Shown piece by piece: positions 1-11,126 of a stretch of 64,000 nucleotides of DNA (the stretch's first letter is position 1; the number at the start of each line of letters is the position of its first letter). The stretch comes from Site-B1 sp963722665 (lineage in GTDB: Bacteria; Bacteroidota; Bacteroidia; Flavobacteriales; Flavobacteriaceae), in contig CAVRNW010000025.1 of the NCBI GenBank assembly GCA_963722665.1, forward strand, positions 47,003 to 111,002, in the 5' to 3' direction. The notes beneath the pieces were generated by a model. That model did not search any database. It saw only the letters and a list, made by a program, of their open reading frames with translations, and had not been told where the DNA came from. The translations under genes were made by a program, and so were the position numbers.

Positions 1-46
1 TTCCTAATGCTTAAAGCAGATTTTTGTCTTATGATTTTTAGTGCTT

Positions 47-745
47 TCACAATAACAATTCATCCGCAAAACTAAAATAGGCTTTTTCGGTTACAATTAA
101 ATGATCCAATACTTTAATGTCTAAACTGTCTGCTGCAGCTTTTAGTTTTTGGGTTAATTGCTTATCAGCTGTACTTGGTTTTAAGGTTCCTGATGGATGA
201 TTATGGGCTAAAATTATACCTGTAGCACCAAGTTCCAAGGCACTTTTTAAAACCAGGCGCACATCAACCAAAGTACCTGTGATCCCGCCTTTACTTAACT
301 GATTCTTTTGAAGTACTTTATTGGAATTGTTTAAATAGATGATCCAGAATTCTTCATGCTGCAATTCACCAATAATAGGTTGCATAAGCTCAAAAACTGA
401 TGCGCTGGATGTAATCTTCTTTTTTTCCAATGCTTCCTCTCCTCTTCTGCGTCTCCCAAGTTCCATGGCAGCAGCAATTGTTATTGCTTTTGCTTCTCCA
501 ATACCTTTAAATTCTATTAATTGTTTAATAGATAGTTTACCCAATTCACTCAAATTATTATCCACACTTGCCAATATGCGTTTGCATAAAGCGACTGCAC
601 TTTCATCTTTGTTACCAGAACCAATTAATATGGCAACCAACTCCGCATCACTTAATGCAGATTTCCCTTTGTAGAGCAGTTTTTCTCTAGGTTGGTCATC
701 TTGGGACCAGTTTTTTATTGAAAAGGAAGATGGTTTTTCAGACAT
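47..745 (-). CDS. radC: RadC family JAMM-domain protein
   Basis: Member of the RadC/UPF0758 family. A helix-hairpin-helix-like stretch (FKGIGEAKA) lies near residues 78-88. The JAB1/MPN (JAMM) domain fills roughly residues 105-232, with HNHPSG at 181-186 and Asp194, the usual zinc-binding set together with an upstream Glu. The length of 232 aa is normal. The family is historically called a DNA repair protein, but the repair role in E. coli was withdrawn and the JAMM domain is more likely a zinc hydrolase or a helper in recombination and natural transformation. The gene stands alone; its downstream neighbour lies outside the window. Family assignment is firm, biochemical role is not. Confidence 0.93.
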   Translation of the reverse strand: MSEKPSSFSIKNWSQDDQPREKLLYKGKSALSDAELVAILIGSGNKDESAVALCKRILASVDNNLSELGKLSIKQLIEFKGIGEAKAITIAAAMELGRRRRGEEALEKKKITSSASVFELMQPIIGELQHEEFWIIYLNNSNKVLQKNQLSKGGITGTLVDVRLVLKSALELGATGIILAHNHPSGTLKPSTADKQLTQKLKAAADSLDIKVLDHLIVTEKAYFSFADELLL

Positions 746-902
746 TTGATAAATCTACATAATTTTTTCGTTTTTAATTTATTCATATTTGAAGAAAATG
801 GAAAAGTAGATTCCCTATAACAATACCACAAAATAATTAATAGGCAAAGGAATTATAAAATTTGTAAATTGATCAATCAAAAATCGTAAATCGTAAATCA
901 AA

Positions 903-1496
903 TTGAATTATCCACCAAAACATCATCAGGACAATGATAAAGGTCATATGGTTGAAGTAATTAAAACTTATCCTTTGGCTACAGTTATTTCCGTAAAGGA
1001 TAATAAACCCTTTATCACACATTTACCTTTAATATACAGGGAAGATGGAAAACTAATTGGACACATTGATAAATTCAATCCTCAAGCTGAATTATTGAAA
1101 GATAACAACCCAATATCCATCCTTTTCACAGGCCCGCAATGTTATATATCACCGAGTATTTATGGTACAACACAACTGCCAACCTGGAACTATATAAAAG
1201 TGCATTTAAAAGGGCAGGTCAAAAAAATCGATAGTAAAGAAGCTTTAAAAGAATCCCTAATAAAAATGACTGAATTTTTAGAAGCTCCAGATCACAAATA
1301 TATTCTTGAGCCTGATAATCCAAGATTAGACAAAAATCTTGATTATATTAAAATGTTCGAGATTACCATAACCAGCTGGGAAGGTAAATTCAAGCTTTCC
1401 CAAGATAAAAAACCGAGTGATATTGAAAATGCAAAAGCCGAATTGATTAGAGCTAATCAAAAAAGTATTGCGAAATTTTTAAATAAGGTTTTCTAA
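903..1496 (+). CDS. PaiB-like FMN-binding negative transcriptional regulator
   Basis: A 197-residue protein of the PaiB family, which has a split-barrel FMN-binding fold like pyridoxamine-phosphate oxidases. The N-terminal YPPKHH and the following VIKTYPLATVIS and HLPLIY segments match the family, as does the PTWNYIKVHLKG motif in the middle. Bacillus PaiB is linked to repression of sporulation and protease genes. In Bacteroidota the role is unknown and it may simply be a flavin-dependent enzyme. The apparent start is TTG at 903, because no ATG lies just upstream in frame. The leader carries a stuttered AAATCGT word. The next gene begins 21 bases after the stop, so the two may be co-transcribed. 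Confidence 0.85.
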   Translation: MNYPPKHHQDNDKGHMVEVIKTYPLATVISVKDNKPFITHLPLIYREDGKLIGHIDKFNPQAELLKDNNPISILFTGPQCYISPSIYGTTQLPTWNYIKVHLKGQVKKIDSKEALKESLIKMTEFLEAPDHKYILEPDNPRLDKNLDYIKMFEITITSWEGKFKLSQDKKPSDIENAKAELIRANQKSIAKFLNKVF

Positions 1497-1516
1497 AAAT
1501 CATTAAATTAGTTACT

Positions 1517-2404
1517 ATGAAAAAAATAAAAAAAGAAGATATTAGTCAAGATGTATTTGACTTATACGACGATTATGCCCATAATAAATTGGAACGAAGA
1601 CAATTTATAGAAAGACTATCTCTGTATGCAGTTGGCGGATTAACAGTTCCTTCCCTATTGAGCTTTATGTCTCCAAACTATAAGGACACCAAATTGGTAC
1701 AACAGGACGATCCCAGAATAGATTCTGATTACATCACTTATGATTCACCAAAAGGTGGTGGTAAAATAAAAGGCCTGTTATCTAAACCTAAAGGTCTTAA
1801 AACCAAATTACCGGGAATTGTTGTTGTACATGAAAACCGAGGTCTTAATCCTTATATAGAAGATGTTGGCAGAAGGACCGCTGTTGAAGGTTTTATAAGT
1901 TTAGCACCGGATGCTTTAACTCCACTAGGAGGTTATCCCGGAAATGATGATGATGGCAGAGCTTTACAAAAACAACGTGACAGAAATGAAATGCTTGAAG
2001 ATTTTATCGCAGCCTATGAGTATCTTAAATCTCATGAAGATTGTAATGGTAAAATTGGTGTGGTTGGATTTTGTTTTGGTGGCTGGATCTCGAATATGAT
2101 GGCCGTTAGAATTCCGGAACTGGGAGCAGCTGTACCGTATTATGGAAGGCAACCTTCTGATGAAGATGCTGCACAAATTAAAGCACCATTACTTTTACAA
2201 TATGCCGAATTAGACACAAGAGTGAATGCCGGCTGGCCTGCTTTTGAAGAGGTACTTAAAGCTAATAATATTGCTTATGAAGCTTTTATGTATCCTAAAG
2301 TGAATCATGGTTTTCATAACAATACAACACCGCGATTTGATAAAAAAGCAGCTGATCTTTCCTGGAAGCGAACTATAAGTTTCTTTAATGAAAAACTCAA
2401 GTAA
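1517..2404 (+). CDS. dienelactone hydrolase family protein with Tat-like leader
   Basis: Alpha/beta hydrolase of the dienelactone hydrolase (carboxymethylenebutenolidase) family, 295 aa. The nucleophile is Cys186 in GFCFGG, with Asp233 (AELDTRV) and His264 (VNHGFH) completing the Cys-Asp-His triad. An unusual N-terminal extension of about 30 residues precedes ERRQFIERLSLYAVGG, a twin-arginine-like segment followed by a hydrophobic stretch. The enzyme is therefore probably exported or membrane-anchored through Tat, a pattern seen in related proteobacterial and Bacteroidota enzymes. Substrate is unknown; lactones or esters are expected for the family. It follows the PaiB-like gene by 21 bases. 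Confidence 0.88.
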   Translation: MKKIKKEDISQDVFDLYDDYAHNKLERRQFIERLSLYAVGGLTVPSLLSFMSPNYKDTKLVQQDDPRIDSDYITYDSPKGGGKIKGLLSKPKGLKTKLPGIVVVHENRGLNPYIEDVGRRTAVEGFISLAPDALTPLGGYPGNDDDGRALQKQRDRNEMLEDFIAAYEYLKSHEDCNGKIGVVGFCFGGWISNMMAVRIPELGAAVPYYGRQPSDEDAAQIKAPLLLQYAELDTRVNAGWPAFEEVLKANNIAYEAFMYPKVNHGFHNNTTPRFDKKAADLSWKRTISFFNEKLK

Positions 2405-2540
2405 ATTAGTTTAAACAATCCTTAAACCTCATCAAATTATAATCTTTTGAAATAACCTGAATTTAGTAGAGCAAATTAGCAATGTATTGAGGCATTTTAA
2501 ATGTGACTTTTTTTAATTGACGGTATACAATTGAATTCAC

Positions 2541-3659
2541 ATGTCAGAAAAAAATAAACTTAAAGAAATAGCTCAATTGTTTTTTAAATTGGGTTGCATA
2601 TCCTTTGGTGGTCCTGCTGCCCATATTGCCATGATGGAGGACGAAGTGGTAAAAAAAAGAAAGTGGATGACCCACGAACACTTTCTGGATCTAATTGGCG
2701 CTACCAATTTAATTCCCGGCCCTAATTCCACCGAAATGACTATGCATTGTGGACACGAAAGAGCAGGATGGAAAGGCTTGTTCGTAGCCGGCATTTCTTT
2801 TATATTTCCGGCCGTCGTTATAACAGCTGTTTTTGCATGGTTATATCAACAATACGGACAATTACCGGAAGTTGAACCCTTTATTTACGGAATAAAACCA
2901 GCCGTTATCTCTATAATAATTATGGCTGCATACAGACTTGGTAAAAAAGCAGTAAAAAATGTAGAACTAGCAATTTTAGGAATAGTGACTATAGTTGTTT
3001 GTCTTCTTGGCGTTAACGAAATAATAGTTCTTTTTGGTTGTGGGTTGGTTGGTCTGTTGATCTATTTTTTTAAAAAGAAAATTACAAACCTAAACACCTT
3101 CATCCCATTGTTATTATTTCAAATCGTAGACCCTATAAAAATTGGGAGCCTGAAAATATTTCTGACCTTTCTAAAAGTTGGTGCTGTTTTGTATGGTAGT
3201 GGTTATGTTTTATTTGCGTTTCTTGATTCGGAATTGGTGAGCAATGGGTGGCTTACAAGACAGGAACTTATAGATGCAGTTGCAGTTGGACAGTTTACTC
3301 CTGGCCCTGTGCTTTCGACAGCAACATTTATAGGTTGGCAAATGAATGGAATTTCTGGCGCTTTAGCTGCAACCATTGGCATATTTCTTCCTTCATTTTT
3401 ATTTGTTTTGATATTAAATCCTCTAATCCCAAAAATGAGACAATCTAAACTTATTGGTACTTTCTTAGATGCTGTAAATGTGGCAGCAGTTGCCTTAATA
3501 TTGGCAGTTTGTATAGAAATGGGAAAAGACACCTTAACCGATTGGCGGACGATTACAATAGCTATAATTAGTTTAATTAGCGTTTTCTATTTTAAAAAAC
3601 TAAATAGTGCTTTTATTGTTTTGGGTGGAGCGATTGGAGGGTATTTGTTGACTTTGTAA
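2541..3659 (+). CDS. chrA: chromate transporter, ChrA/CHR family, two-domain form
   Basis: Polytopic inner-membrane protein of 372 aa with two homologous CHR domains, residues ~8-180 and ~200-372. The first has the signature GGPAAHIAMM and NLIPGPNSTEM; the second has the matching GSGYVLFAFL and FTPGPVLSTATFIGW. About ten hydrophobic segments are visible. The family exports chromate, probably against sulfate or with protons, and gives chromate resistance. Some members with intact domains have other anion substrates, so chromate is inferred from the family. No chromate reductase or chrB-type regulator is adjacent. Confidence 0.9.
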   Translation: MSEKNKLKEIAQLFFKLGCISFGGPAAHIAMMEDEVVKKRKWMTHEHFLDLIGATNLIPGPNSTEMTMHCGHERAGWKGLFVAGISFIFPAVVITAVFAWLYQQYGQLPEVEPFIYGIKPAVISIIIMAAYRLGKKAVKNVELAILGIVTIVVCLLGVNEIIVLFGCGLVGLLIYFFKKKITNLNTFIPLLLFQIVDPIKIGSLKIFLTFLKVGAVLYGSGYVLFAFLDSELVSNGWLTRQELIDAVAVGQFTPGPVLSTATFIGWQMNGISGALAATIGIFLPSFLFVLILNPLIPKMRQSKLIGTFLDAVNVAAVALILAVCIEMGKDTLTDWRTITIAIISLISVFYFKKLNSAFIVLGGAIGGYLLTL

Positions 3660-3687
3660 GAAAATTTGGCTAACTTAGTTTAACATT

Positions 3688-4260
3688 ATGAAATATTTAA
3701 AATACCTCCTTATAATTATTGCATTGCTTGCTATAATATTTTTTGGCAAAGGATTTTTAACTCCAGTAATTTCTTATGAATCTGAGGTTATTGTGAATAA
3801 GCCTGTCAAGGAAACTTGGGCTATAATGTCTGATGAATCAAGAGTATCAGAATGGTTAATAGGAATTAAAAAAATGGAACTGGTTAGTGGTACAGAAAAC
3901 ACAGTTGGTGCTGTATCCAAAATTTATTTTGAAGAAAATGGCCAAGAAATGGTAATGGAAGAAACTATTACAGCAATTAAACCAAATGAACATATTGCCA
4001 TGACTTTTACTATGGATTTCATGAATATGGATTATGAAATGAATCTAACAGACGAAGATGGCAAAACTCGTATCCTGTCTAAATCTGAAACAACGGGAAA
4101 TGGTGTTATGGCTAAATCCATTCTATCTTTTATGACAAAATCAATGAAAGCACAAGAAGAAGAGAACTTAAAAAACCTGAAAAGTGTAATTGATAATAAC
4201 ACAAAGAATTACTTTCCAGCACCTGTTCAAGAATCATCAAGTGAAGAGGAATCCAACTGA
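3688..4260 (+). CDS. SRPBCC family protein with N-terminal membrane anchor
   Basis: A 190-residue protein. Residues ~4-25 form one hydrophobic helix, a membrane anchor or uncleaved signal. Residues ~32-165 resemble the SRPBCC (START/Bet v1-like) fold, a helix-grip domain that binds hydrophobic ligands: the pattern is an ESEVIVNKPVKETWAIM opening, then SRVSEWL and a long C-terminal helix. The last 25 residues are polar and Ser/Glu-rich. It lies 28 bases after chrA on the same strand and may be in its transcript. Ligand and role are unknown. Confidence 0.75.
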   Translation: MKYLKYLLIIIALLAIIFFGKGFLTPVISYESEVIVNKPVKETWAIMSDESRVSEWLIGIKKMELVSGTENTVGAVSKIYFEENGQEMVMEETITAIKPNEHIAMTFTMDFMNMDYEMNLTDEDGKTRILSKSETTGNGVMAKSILSFMTKSMKAQEEENLKNLKSVIDNNTKNYFPAPVQESSSEEESN

Positions 4261-4297
4261 AAGGATTAGATTCTAAAACAATTTCAGCATAACAAAA

Positions 4298-5654
4298 TTA
4301 ACCTATCAATTTTGTCACCTCCTCAAAATCCAAACCTCCATAATTTCCAGAACTCATTAACAACAAAACTTTGTTATCATAGTTCTGAGAGAATAAAAAT
4401 TGTTTAAAATCGTCTGGATTGGTGTAAATAATCAAATCATCACGCTGAAATGCATTGGCTATTTGTTCGTGAGTGACTTCTTCTAATTTTTTGATCTCAA
4501 CTGCATGAGGCGAATAAAAAACAACAGCTACATCTGCTAAATCCAAAGCGCCTTTATATTCTTTTAAGAATTCAGCGTTTAAACTACTGTATGTGTGCAA
4601 TTCTAAACAGGCTACCAAGGTTCTGTTCTGGTATTGTTCTTTCACCGCTTGTGTAGTAGCTTCTACCTTACTCGGTGAATGCGCAAAATCTTTATAAGCG
4701 ACACTGTTTTTGCTTTCTGCAATTTTTTCTAATCGTTTGCTGGCTCCTTTAAAAGTAGCAATGGCTTCGTAGAAATCGTCTTCATCAATTCCCATATGCT
4801 GACAAATCCATTTGGCTCCTGCCAGATTATTTAAGTTATGCTTTCCGAATACTTCAATAGGTAATGGTCCTTCAGGAGTTTCCAAAAAGGTTTGTCCATT
4901 TTCAACTGTATATTCAGGAGTTTGATACGGTAATTTGCGAATAGTATTTTCGCTTGCTTCTACCACTCGTTTCACTTCTCCATCTTCTTCGTTATAAGTG
5001 ATGCTTCCTCCTTTAACAATACTATCTACAAAAATGCTGAACTGTTCTACATAACCTTCATAAGTCGGAAACACATTGATATGATCCCAGGCAATTCCAC
5101 TCAATAAAGCAATATTTGGTTTGTAAAGATGAAATTTTGGTCGTCTGTCTATTGGTGAACTTAAGTATTCGTCACCTTCAAGCACGATAAAATCGTTGCC
5201 CTCGGTTAGTTTTACCATAACATCAAAGCCTTCTAACTGCGCGCCTACCATATAATCGACATCTCTGTTATGATAATGCATGACGTGTAAGATCATAGAA
5301 GTAATGGTTGTTTTTCCATGGCTTCCGCCAATTACAACTCGTGTTTTGTTTTTAGATTGTTCGTACAAAAACTCAGGATAACTATATATCTTAAGACCTA
5401 ATTTCTGTGCTTTCAATAACTCCGGATTATCTGCTTTGGCGTGCATGCCTAATACAATGGCATCCAGATTTTCAGTGATCTTTTCCGGAAACCAACCATA
5501 GGTATTCAGGCAATAATCCTTTAGCTTCTAATCGAGATCTTGATGGGTCAAAAATAGTATCATCACTTCCGGTAACGTGATACCCTTTATTGTGCAGGGC
5601 GATGGCCAAATTGTGCATTGCAGCACCGCCAATTGCGATAAAATGTACGTTCAT
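4298..5654 (-). CDS. mpl: Mpl, UDP-N-acetylmuramate:tripeptide ligase (one frameshift)
   Basis: Mur ligase that joins the recycled tripeptide L-Ala-gamma-D-Glu-meso-Dap to UDP-MurNAc, a cytoplasmic step of peptidoglycan recycling. The N-terminal MurC-like Rossmann motif (IAIGGAAMHNLA) is in the upstream part (5472-5654). The ATP-binding loop GGSHGKTT and the C-terminal ligase domain are in the downstream part (4298-5446). The two frames join if one of the two C residues at 5501-5502 (minus-strand reading) is removed, which restores the family pattern GLLPE-xx-GWFPEK and a 451-codon gene. This is either a sequencing error or a fresh null mutation. MurC itself is excluded by the Mpl-specific pattern around the joint. 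Confidence 0.88.
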
Positions 5655-5755
5655 AAAACAAATATCAAACTACAAAACCCAAATTCCAAATAAATATTGT
5701 TCGAAGTTGGAAAAACGAAACTTGAAGTTTTAACTTTGTTGGTTTGCGTTAGCGA

Positions 5756-5885
5756 TTGAGCAATTGTTGGAGCTCTTTTTGTCACCTCGAGCATTTCAAA
5801 CTGAGCATTACCTTCTAAACAAAAAAGCGACTTGTGAAAGCGCGACCTGTGCATCCTGAACTTGTTTCAGGAACAGGGAACGCCC
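5756..5885. repeat. intergenic palindromic repeat remnant
   Basis: The gap between mpl and the TPR gene holds GC-richer words that stand out from the AT-rich surroundings. At 5856-5879 lies CCTGAACTTGTTTCAGG, an imperfect palindrome, and near 5780 GTCACCTCGAGCATTTCAA. From memory, words of this kind recur between genes in many Flavobacteriaceae. The open frame across this region has no protein features. Copy number elsewhere in the genome cannot be seen from this window. Confidence 0.5.
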
Positions 5886-5890
5886 CCAAA

Positions 5891-6847
5891 TTACATGTTT
5901 AAAATAGCTTCTTTTTCAGTTTTAAAAGGTTTCAAATCGGTTTCAGTTAAGGCCAGATCAATATATTTCATGGCCTGATCCTTGTTGCCTTTATGCTTGT
6001 AGATTTGAGCCAAACGATAATATGCCCATGATTTTGGAACACCGTCGTTTACCGAATAATTTGCAATATACTTTTCCAGACACCCAATACCTTTATCAAG
6101 CTGGGCATTATATTGTGCACTGACCTTTCCTAATTGATAATGCAACGAATTACGCTGATGTTTACTTTGCGCTTCTTCTATATTTGCAATAGCTTTTTCC
6201 GGTTCTTTAGTAGTATTCTCATAAAGGTCTGTAAGCTTCTGATAACAGGTAATAGAACCTCCTATATTAACAGCTTTTTTATAATACATTTCAGCATCTT
6301 TGGGTCTATTGCTATATTCGGCTATATAACCCTTAGCTAAATGACCATCTACTGCAGATAATTTTTCAAGTTGATCTGCATATTCTATTGCTTTTTTTTC
6401 GCTACCTCCAATAATTCCCGGTAACTGCATGTAAAACTCAACTAAAGCCCAGCGTACTTCAATATGATTTGGGTCTAATTTGGCAGCTGTAAGAAAAGAA
6501 TTCTTTATATCGCCAATCATCGTTAAAGCTTTAAACTTATTGGATTTCACAGCCTTCATTCCCAAAACGCCTCCATATTTATAATGGTAGTTGGCTTTAT
6601 CTTGATTTGTTTCAACAAGTATTTTGTAATAGTCAATTGCCTTATCCCAGTCTTTTTGATGACCTGCAATGTCTCCCAAATATTCAATTGTTTTTAAATC
6701 CTTAGGGTTGTTAGCAAGATGAGTAATAAATAAAGTTTCTGCTGCGTTAAAATCATTATTCAAAAATAATGATCTGGCTTCTTCAAAGCTACTTTGTGCC
6801 ATTGAAAAACTTGAAAAACATAATATAAAGTATAATACTCGTTTCAC
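5891..6847 (-). CDS. secreted tetratricopeptide repeat protein
   Basis: A 318-residue protein that begins with a Sec signal peptide (MKRVLYFILCFSSFSMAQ) and is otherwise built of about seven TPR-like helical hairpins, for example near residues 35-65, 70-105 and 255-300 (YYRLAQIYKHKGNKDQAMKYI). TPR arrays hold protein partners together, and the signal places this one in the periplasm. No enzymatic motif is seen. It is divergent from the large macroglobulin gene, sharing a 174-base upstream region with it, so joint regulation is possible. The partner is unknown. Confidence 0.8.
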   Translation of the reverse strand: MKRVLYFILCFSSFSMAQSSFEEARSLFLNNDFNAAETLFITHLANNPKDLKTIEYLGDIAGHQKDWDKAIDYYKILVETNQDKANYHYKYGGVLGMKAVKSNKFKALTMIGDIKNSFLTAAKLDPNHIEVRWALVEFYMQLPGIIGGSEKKAIEYADQLEKLSAVDGHLAKGYIAEYSNRPKDAEMYYKKAVNIGGSITCYQKLTDLYENTTKEPEKAIANIEEAQSKHQRNSLHYQLGKVSAQYNAQLDKGIGCLEKYIANYSVNDGVPKSWAYYRLAQIYKHKGNKDQAMKYIDLALTETDLKPFKTEKEAILNM

Positions 6848-9800
6848 TTTTTTTTTAATCCTTAGGAATGCAAATCTAAAATAATTATAATTTTAAATAT
6901 CGATTCTTTTGGTATTCTTTTTGATATTCTATGATTGAATTACTCAATAAAAGCGTTTAACTTTATTCAGAATATAATAACGCACTAATTTCAAAAATAT
7001 TAGAGTATAAATCATTTACAAATGAAAAAACTCATTTCCCTTTTAACCATCATTTTACTTACCAATATGACCTTAGCTCAAGATCCTGACTACAATAACT
7101 ACTCCAAACTCTGGAAAGACGTTGAAAAATTTGAAAATGATGGTCTGCCAAAATCGGCTTTAAAAGTGGTTCAAGATATTTCTGCAAAAGCCAAAGCAGA
7201 TAACAATTCACCTCAAATAGTAAAGACATTAATGTACAAAAGCAAATATGCTTTAACACTTGAAGAGGATGCCCAATTGAGCATTATAAATGACTTTAAA
7301 GAGGGCATTGCTAATAGTGAATTCCCTACCAAAAACATTCTGGAAAGTGTGTTGGCTAATTTATATTGGCAATATTTCCAACAAAACAGATATAAATTTT
7401 ATAACCGAACCAATACAGAAGAGAAAGTAGACTCTGATGATTTCAGAACCTGGGATCTGCAAACCTTATTTGATGAAGTCCATCTGTATTTTCAGCATTC
7501 CTTACAAAGTGGATTACTGCTGCAACAACAAAATTTAAGTGCTTTTGATGACATTTTAAATACTCAAAAAGATTCAAAACTTTACAGACCAACTTTATAT
7601 GATTTTTTGAATCATAACGCATTGGATTTTTATAAAACCAATGAAACAAGCATCACAAAACCAGCCTATAAATTCGAGATTGACAATCCGGAATTCTTAA
7701 CTGATGCTAATACATTTTCTAGGTTGAAAATTGATTCGAAAGATTCTACTTCCTTACAATTGAATGCATTGAAGATCTATCAGGATCTCATTCAATTTCA
7801 TTTAAAAGATAAGGATGCTTGCAGCTTTAGCAGATGTAAATATTGAACGCTTACTGTTTGTTAAAGCAACATGCAACTTTTAATGATAAGGATACTATTC
7901 TTTTAAAAGCTTTAAAAAATGAAGTTGAGCAAAATAAATCTTCTGATATTTCAGGATTATACAATTTTGAGATTGCTTCCATTTATCACCAACAAGGTTT
8001 ACAATACAATCCGAAAACCAATGAAGATGTACGTTGGAAAACTAAAGAAGCCTATGAACTTTGTAATTCAGTCATTGAACAATTCCCAAAAAGTAAAGGT
8101 GCCGAAAAATGTGTCGTTCTTAAAAGAACAAATTCTTCAAGAACAACTACAACTTACTGCTGAAAACTTCTTGCCAATTCAGAAGCACTCAAGGATTTTG
8201 GTAAGCTATAAAAACCTGAATCAGCTTGATTTTAAGGTTTATAAATTAACCAAAAGCCAATTTGACCAATTCAATGGAACACATCGTGAAAATGAAAAAT
8301 TAAAATTTATCAAAGAATTAGATGTTACAACACATTGGCAAAGTAATTTACGTGATGAAAAAGATTATCAAAATCATACCACCGAAGTCTTATTTCCAAA
8401 ATTGACAATGGAATTTATCTAATTCATTCTCAAGCAAAGGACAGTTCTATTAATGCCTTTAAAACCATACAGGTAACCAATTTTGCCTTGGTTGAACAAG
8501 CTGAAAATGATAAAAACACCTATCAAATAATCGACCGAAACAATGGTTCACCTATAGTTGAAGCCAAAGTAAAAATCAGTTATCAAAAAAATTACAGAGA
8601 CAGTTTTGAAACCAAAAATCTGGTTACTGAGAGTAATGGAAAAGTTATCATTAAGAAAGATAATAGCAGATTGACCAATGTAAGAGGTTGAAGTGACTCA
8701 CAACAATCAGAAAGCATATTTTGGCGATTACTATATCAACAAACATATCATAAAGAACTTAAAGACAAAGACACATATAAAGGCTTCCTATTTACAGACA
8801 GAAGCATTTACAGACCTGGACAAACGGTTTATTTTAAAGGGATTGCAATGCAAACTTCAGAAGGAAAATCTAAAGTTTTAGATAATGAATTAGTATATGC
8901 TGTTCTTTACAATGTTAATCACGAAGAAGTAAAAGAATTAGAATTTAAAACCAATGAATTTGGATCCATTGCCGGTGAATTTATTTTACCAAATGATGGT
9001 TTAACCGGTCAGTATCATATCGAATTTGATGCTGAATCTGGTGGTATCGATATAGATACCAGAACTTACTTCTCTGTGGAAGAATACAAACGTCCTAAGT
9101 TTGAAGCCAAATTCAATCCAATAACAGAAACCTTTAAAGTCAACGACAGCGTCACTGTAAAAGGAGAAGCACTTGCTTTTGCCGGTAGCAATATTACTGA
9201 CGCCAAGGTGGTTTACAGAGTCCACAGAAAAGTACAATATCCACGTTGGTATTATTGGTATCGTACCTGGTTTACAAGCGAACCACAGGAAATAGCTCAT
9301 GGAGAATCCACTACTAATGATAAAGGTGAATTTGAAATTACTTTTAAAGCAATACCAGACGAAAGTGTTGATAAAACATCCTTACCTGTTTTTAATTATG
9401 AAGTCATTGCCGATGTAACCGATTTAAATGGTGAAACCAGAAGTGCAACAACCATTGTTAATGTTGGTTATCATGCTTTAATTGCTAATATTTCTATTGA
9501 TGGAAAATTGGATAAAACAAAGAAAGACCACAAACTGACTATCGATACCAAAAACCTGAATGGTGAATTTGCACCAGCTAAAGGTATGATGAATATTTAC
9601 AAATTACAAGCACCAAATAAGGTGTTAAGACCTCGTCCTTGGTCTGCTCCGGATTATCAGGAATTTTCTGAAAGTGAATTCAATAAGTTATTTCCACATG
9701 ATGCTTATAATGATGAAGATGACAGTAAGAACTGGAAAAAAGGAGACCTGATGTTCTCTGAAAAATTTGATACCAACAAATCCAAAGAATTAGAAATTGG

Positions 9801-11126
9801 AAACATTAAAAAATGGGAATCCGGGCAATATATAATTCAACTGGAAAGTAAAGATAAATTTGGTCAGTTGGTAAAAGATGAAACCAGAACAACCTTATAC
9901 AGTGAAACAGATGATGTTCTGGCAGACAAACAATTGTTTAGTATTACTCATAAAAAATCTGAATATCTACCTGACGAAACAGTTGAGTTAAGCATTGCAT
10001 CTGCTGCAAACAATATTACTGTATTTGTGGAGGTTGAGAAAGATCATAAAATAATTAACAGTTACAAATTCAACCTTAATAACAATAAAAAAACAATCAA
10101 GATTCCTGTAAGTACTGAAGATATTGGTGGATTTGCAGTACACTATAGTTTTGCTGTATTTAACAGTTTTCAATCTGGAACATCTCCAATTGATGTGCCC
10201 TATCCTAAAACCGAATTGGAGATTGAAACACTAACTTTTAGAGACAAACTACAACCAGGAACAGATGAAACCTGGAGTTTTAAAATAAAAGGCCCAAAAA
10301 GTGATAAAGTAAGTGCTGAAATTTTAGCAAGTATGTACGATGCGTCTTTAGACCAATTCAAGCCTCATAGCTGGAATTTTAATCCAATAAACAAGCCTAT
10401 TTATTATTCCAGAAATAATAAAAATGCTGGAAACAGCTTTGGACAAGGAGGATTCAGAATCTACAACCAAACAAATAATTACAGAAGCTATCCACAACAA
10501 GGCTATGACCAATTGAATTGGTTTGGATTGCATTTTGGATATGGAAATATTAGAATTAGAGGATTGGCATCTGGTGTTATGCTGAAGAACCCGCCAATGG
10601 CTCAACCTGAGGCTATTCAGATAGTCCAAGATGGCGATGAAGTTGTTATGATTGGTTATAGTGAAAAAAATGAAACAGTCTGAAGATGTAGACGTGCCAT
10701 TTGCCAAGAATTCTGAAGGTTATCAAAGGGAACAAAAAGAAGATAAATATGGATACTGATGGTATCCAAATTCGTAAAAACCTTCAGGAAACTGCCTTTT
10801 TCTTTCCGCAATTACAAACAGATAAAGAAGGCAATGTGAGTTTCAGTTTTACAACTCCAGAAGCCTTAACCAAGTGGAAATTACAATTATTGGCTCATAC
10901 TAAGACACTTGAAAGCAAAACCTCAACTTTAGAGGCAGTTACTCAAAAAGAACTCATGGTTATACCTAATGCGCCTCGTTTTTTACGTCAAGGTGACCAG
11001 ATAACCATCAGTAGCTAAGATTGCTAATATCTCTGATAAGGATTTATCTGGAGAAGCTGTTTTACAATTGTTTGATGCCTTAACTGGAAAGGACATTTCC
11101 AAAAAGTTAATAATTAGTTCGAGTAA

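Noticed and set aside
339..674. Plus-strand open frame of 111 codons inside radC
   Set aside because: Antisense shadow of radC with no recognisable features.
5651..5854. Open frame of 67 codons on the minus strand
   Set aside because: It lies over an intergenic repeat-like stretch, has no domain or signal, and overlaps the mpl start.
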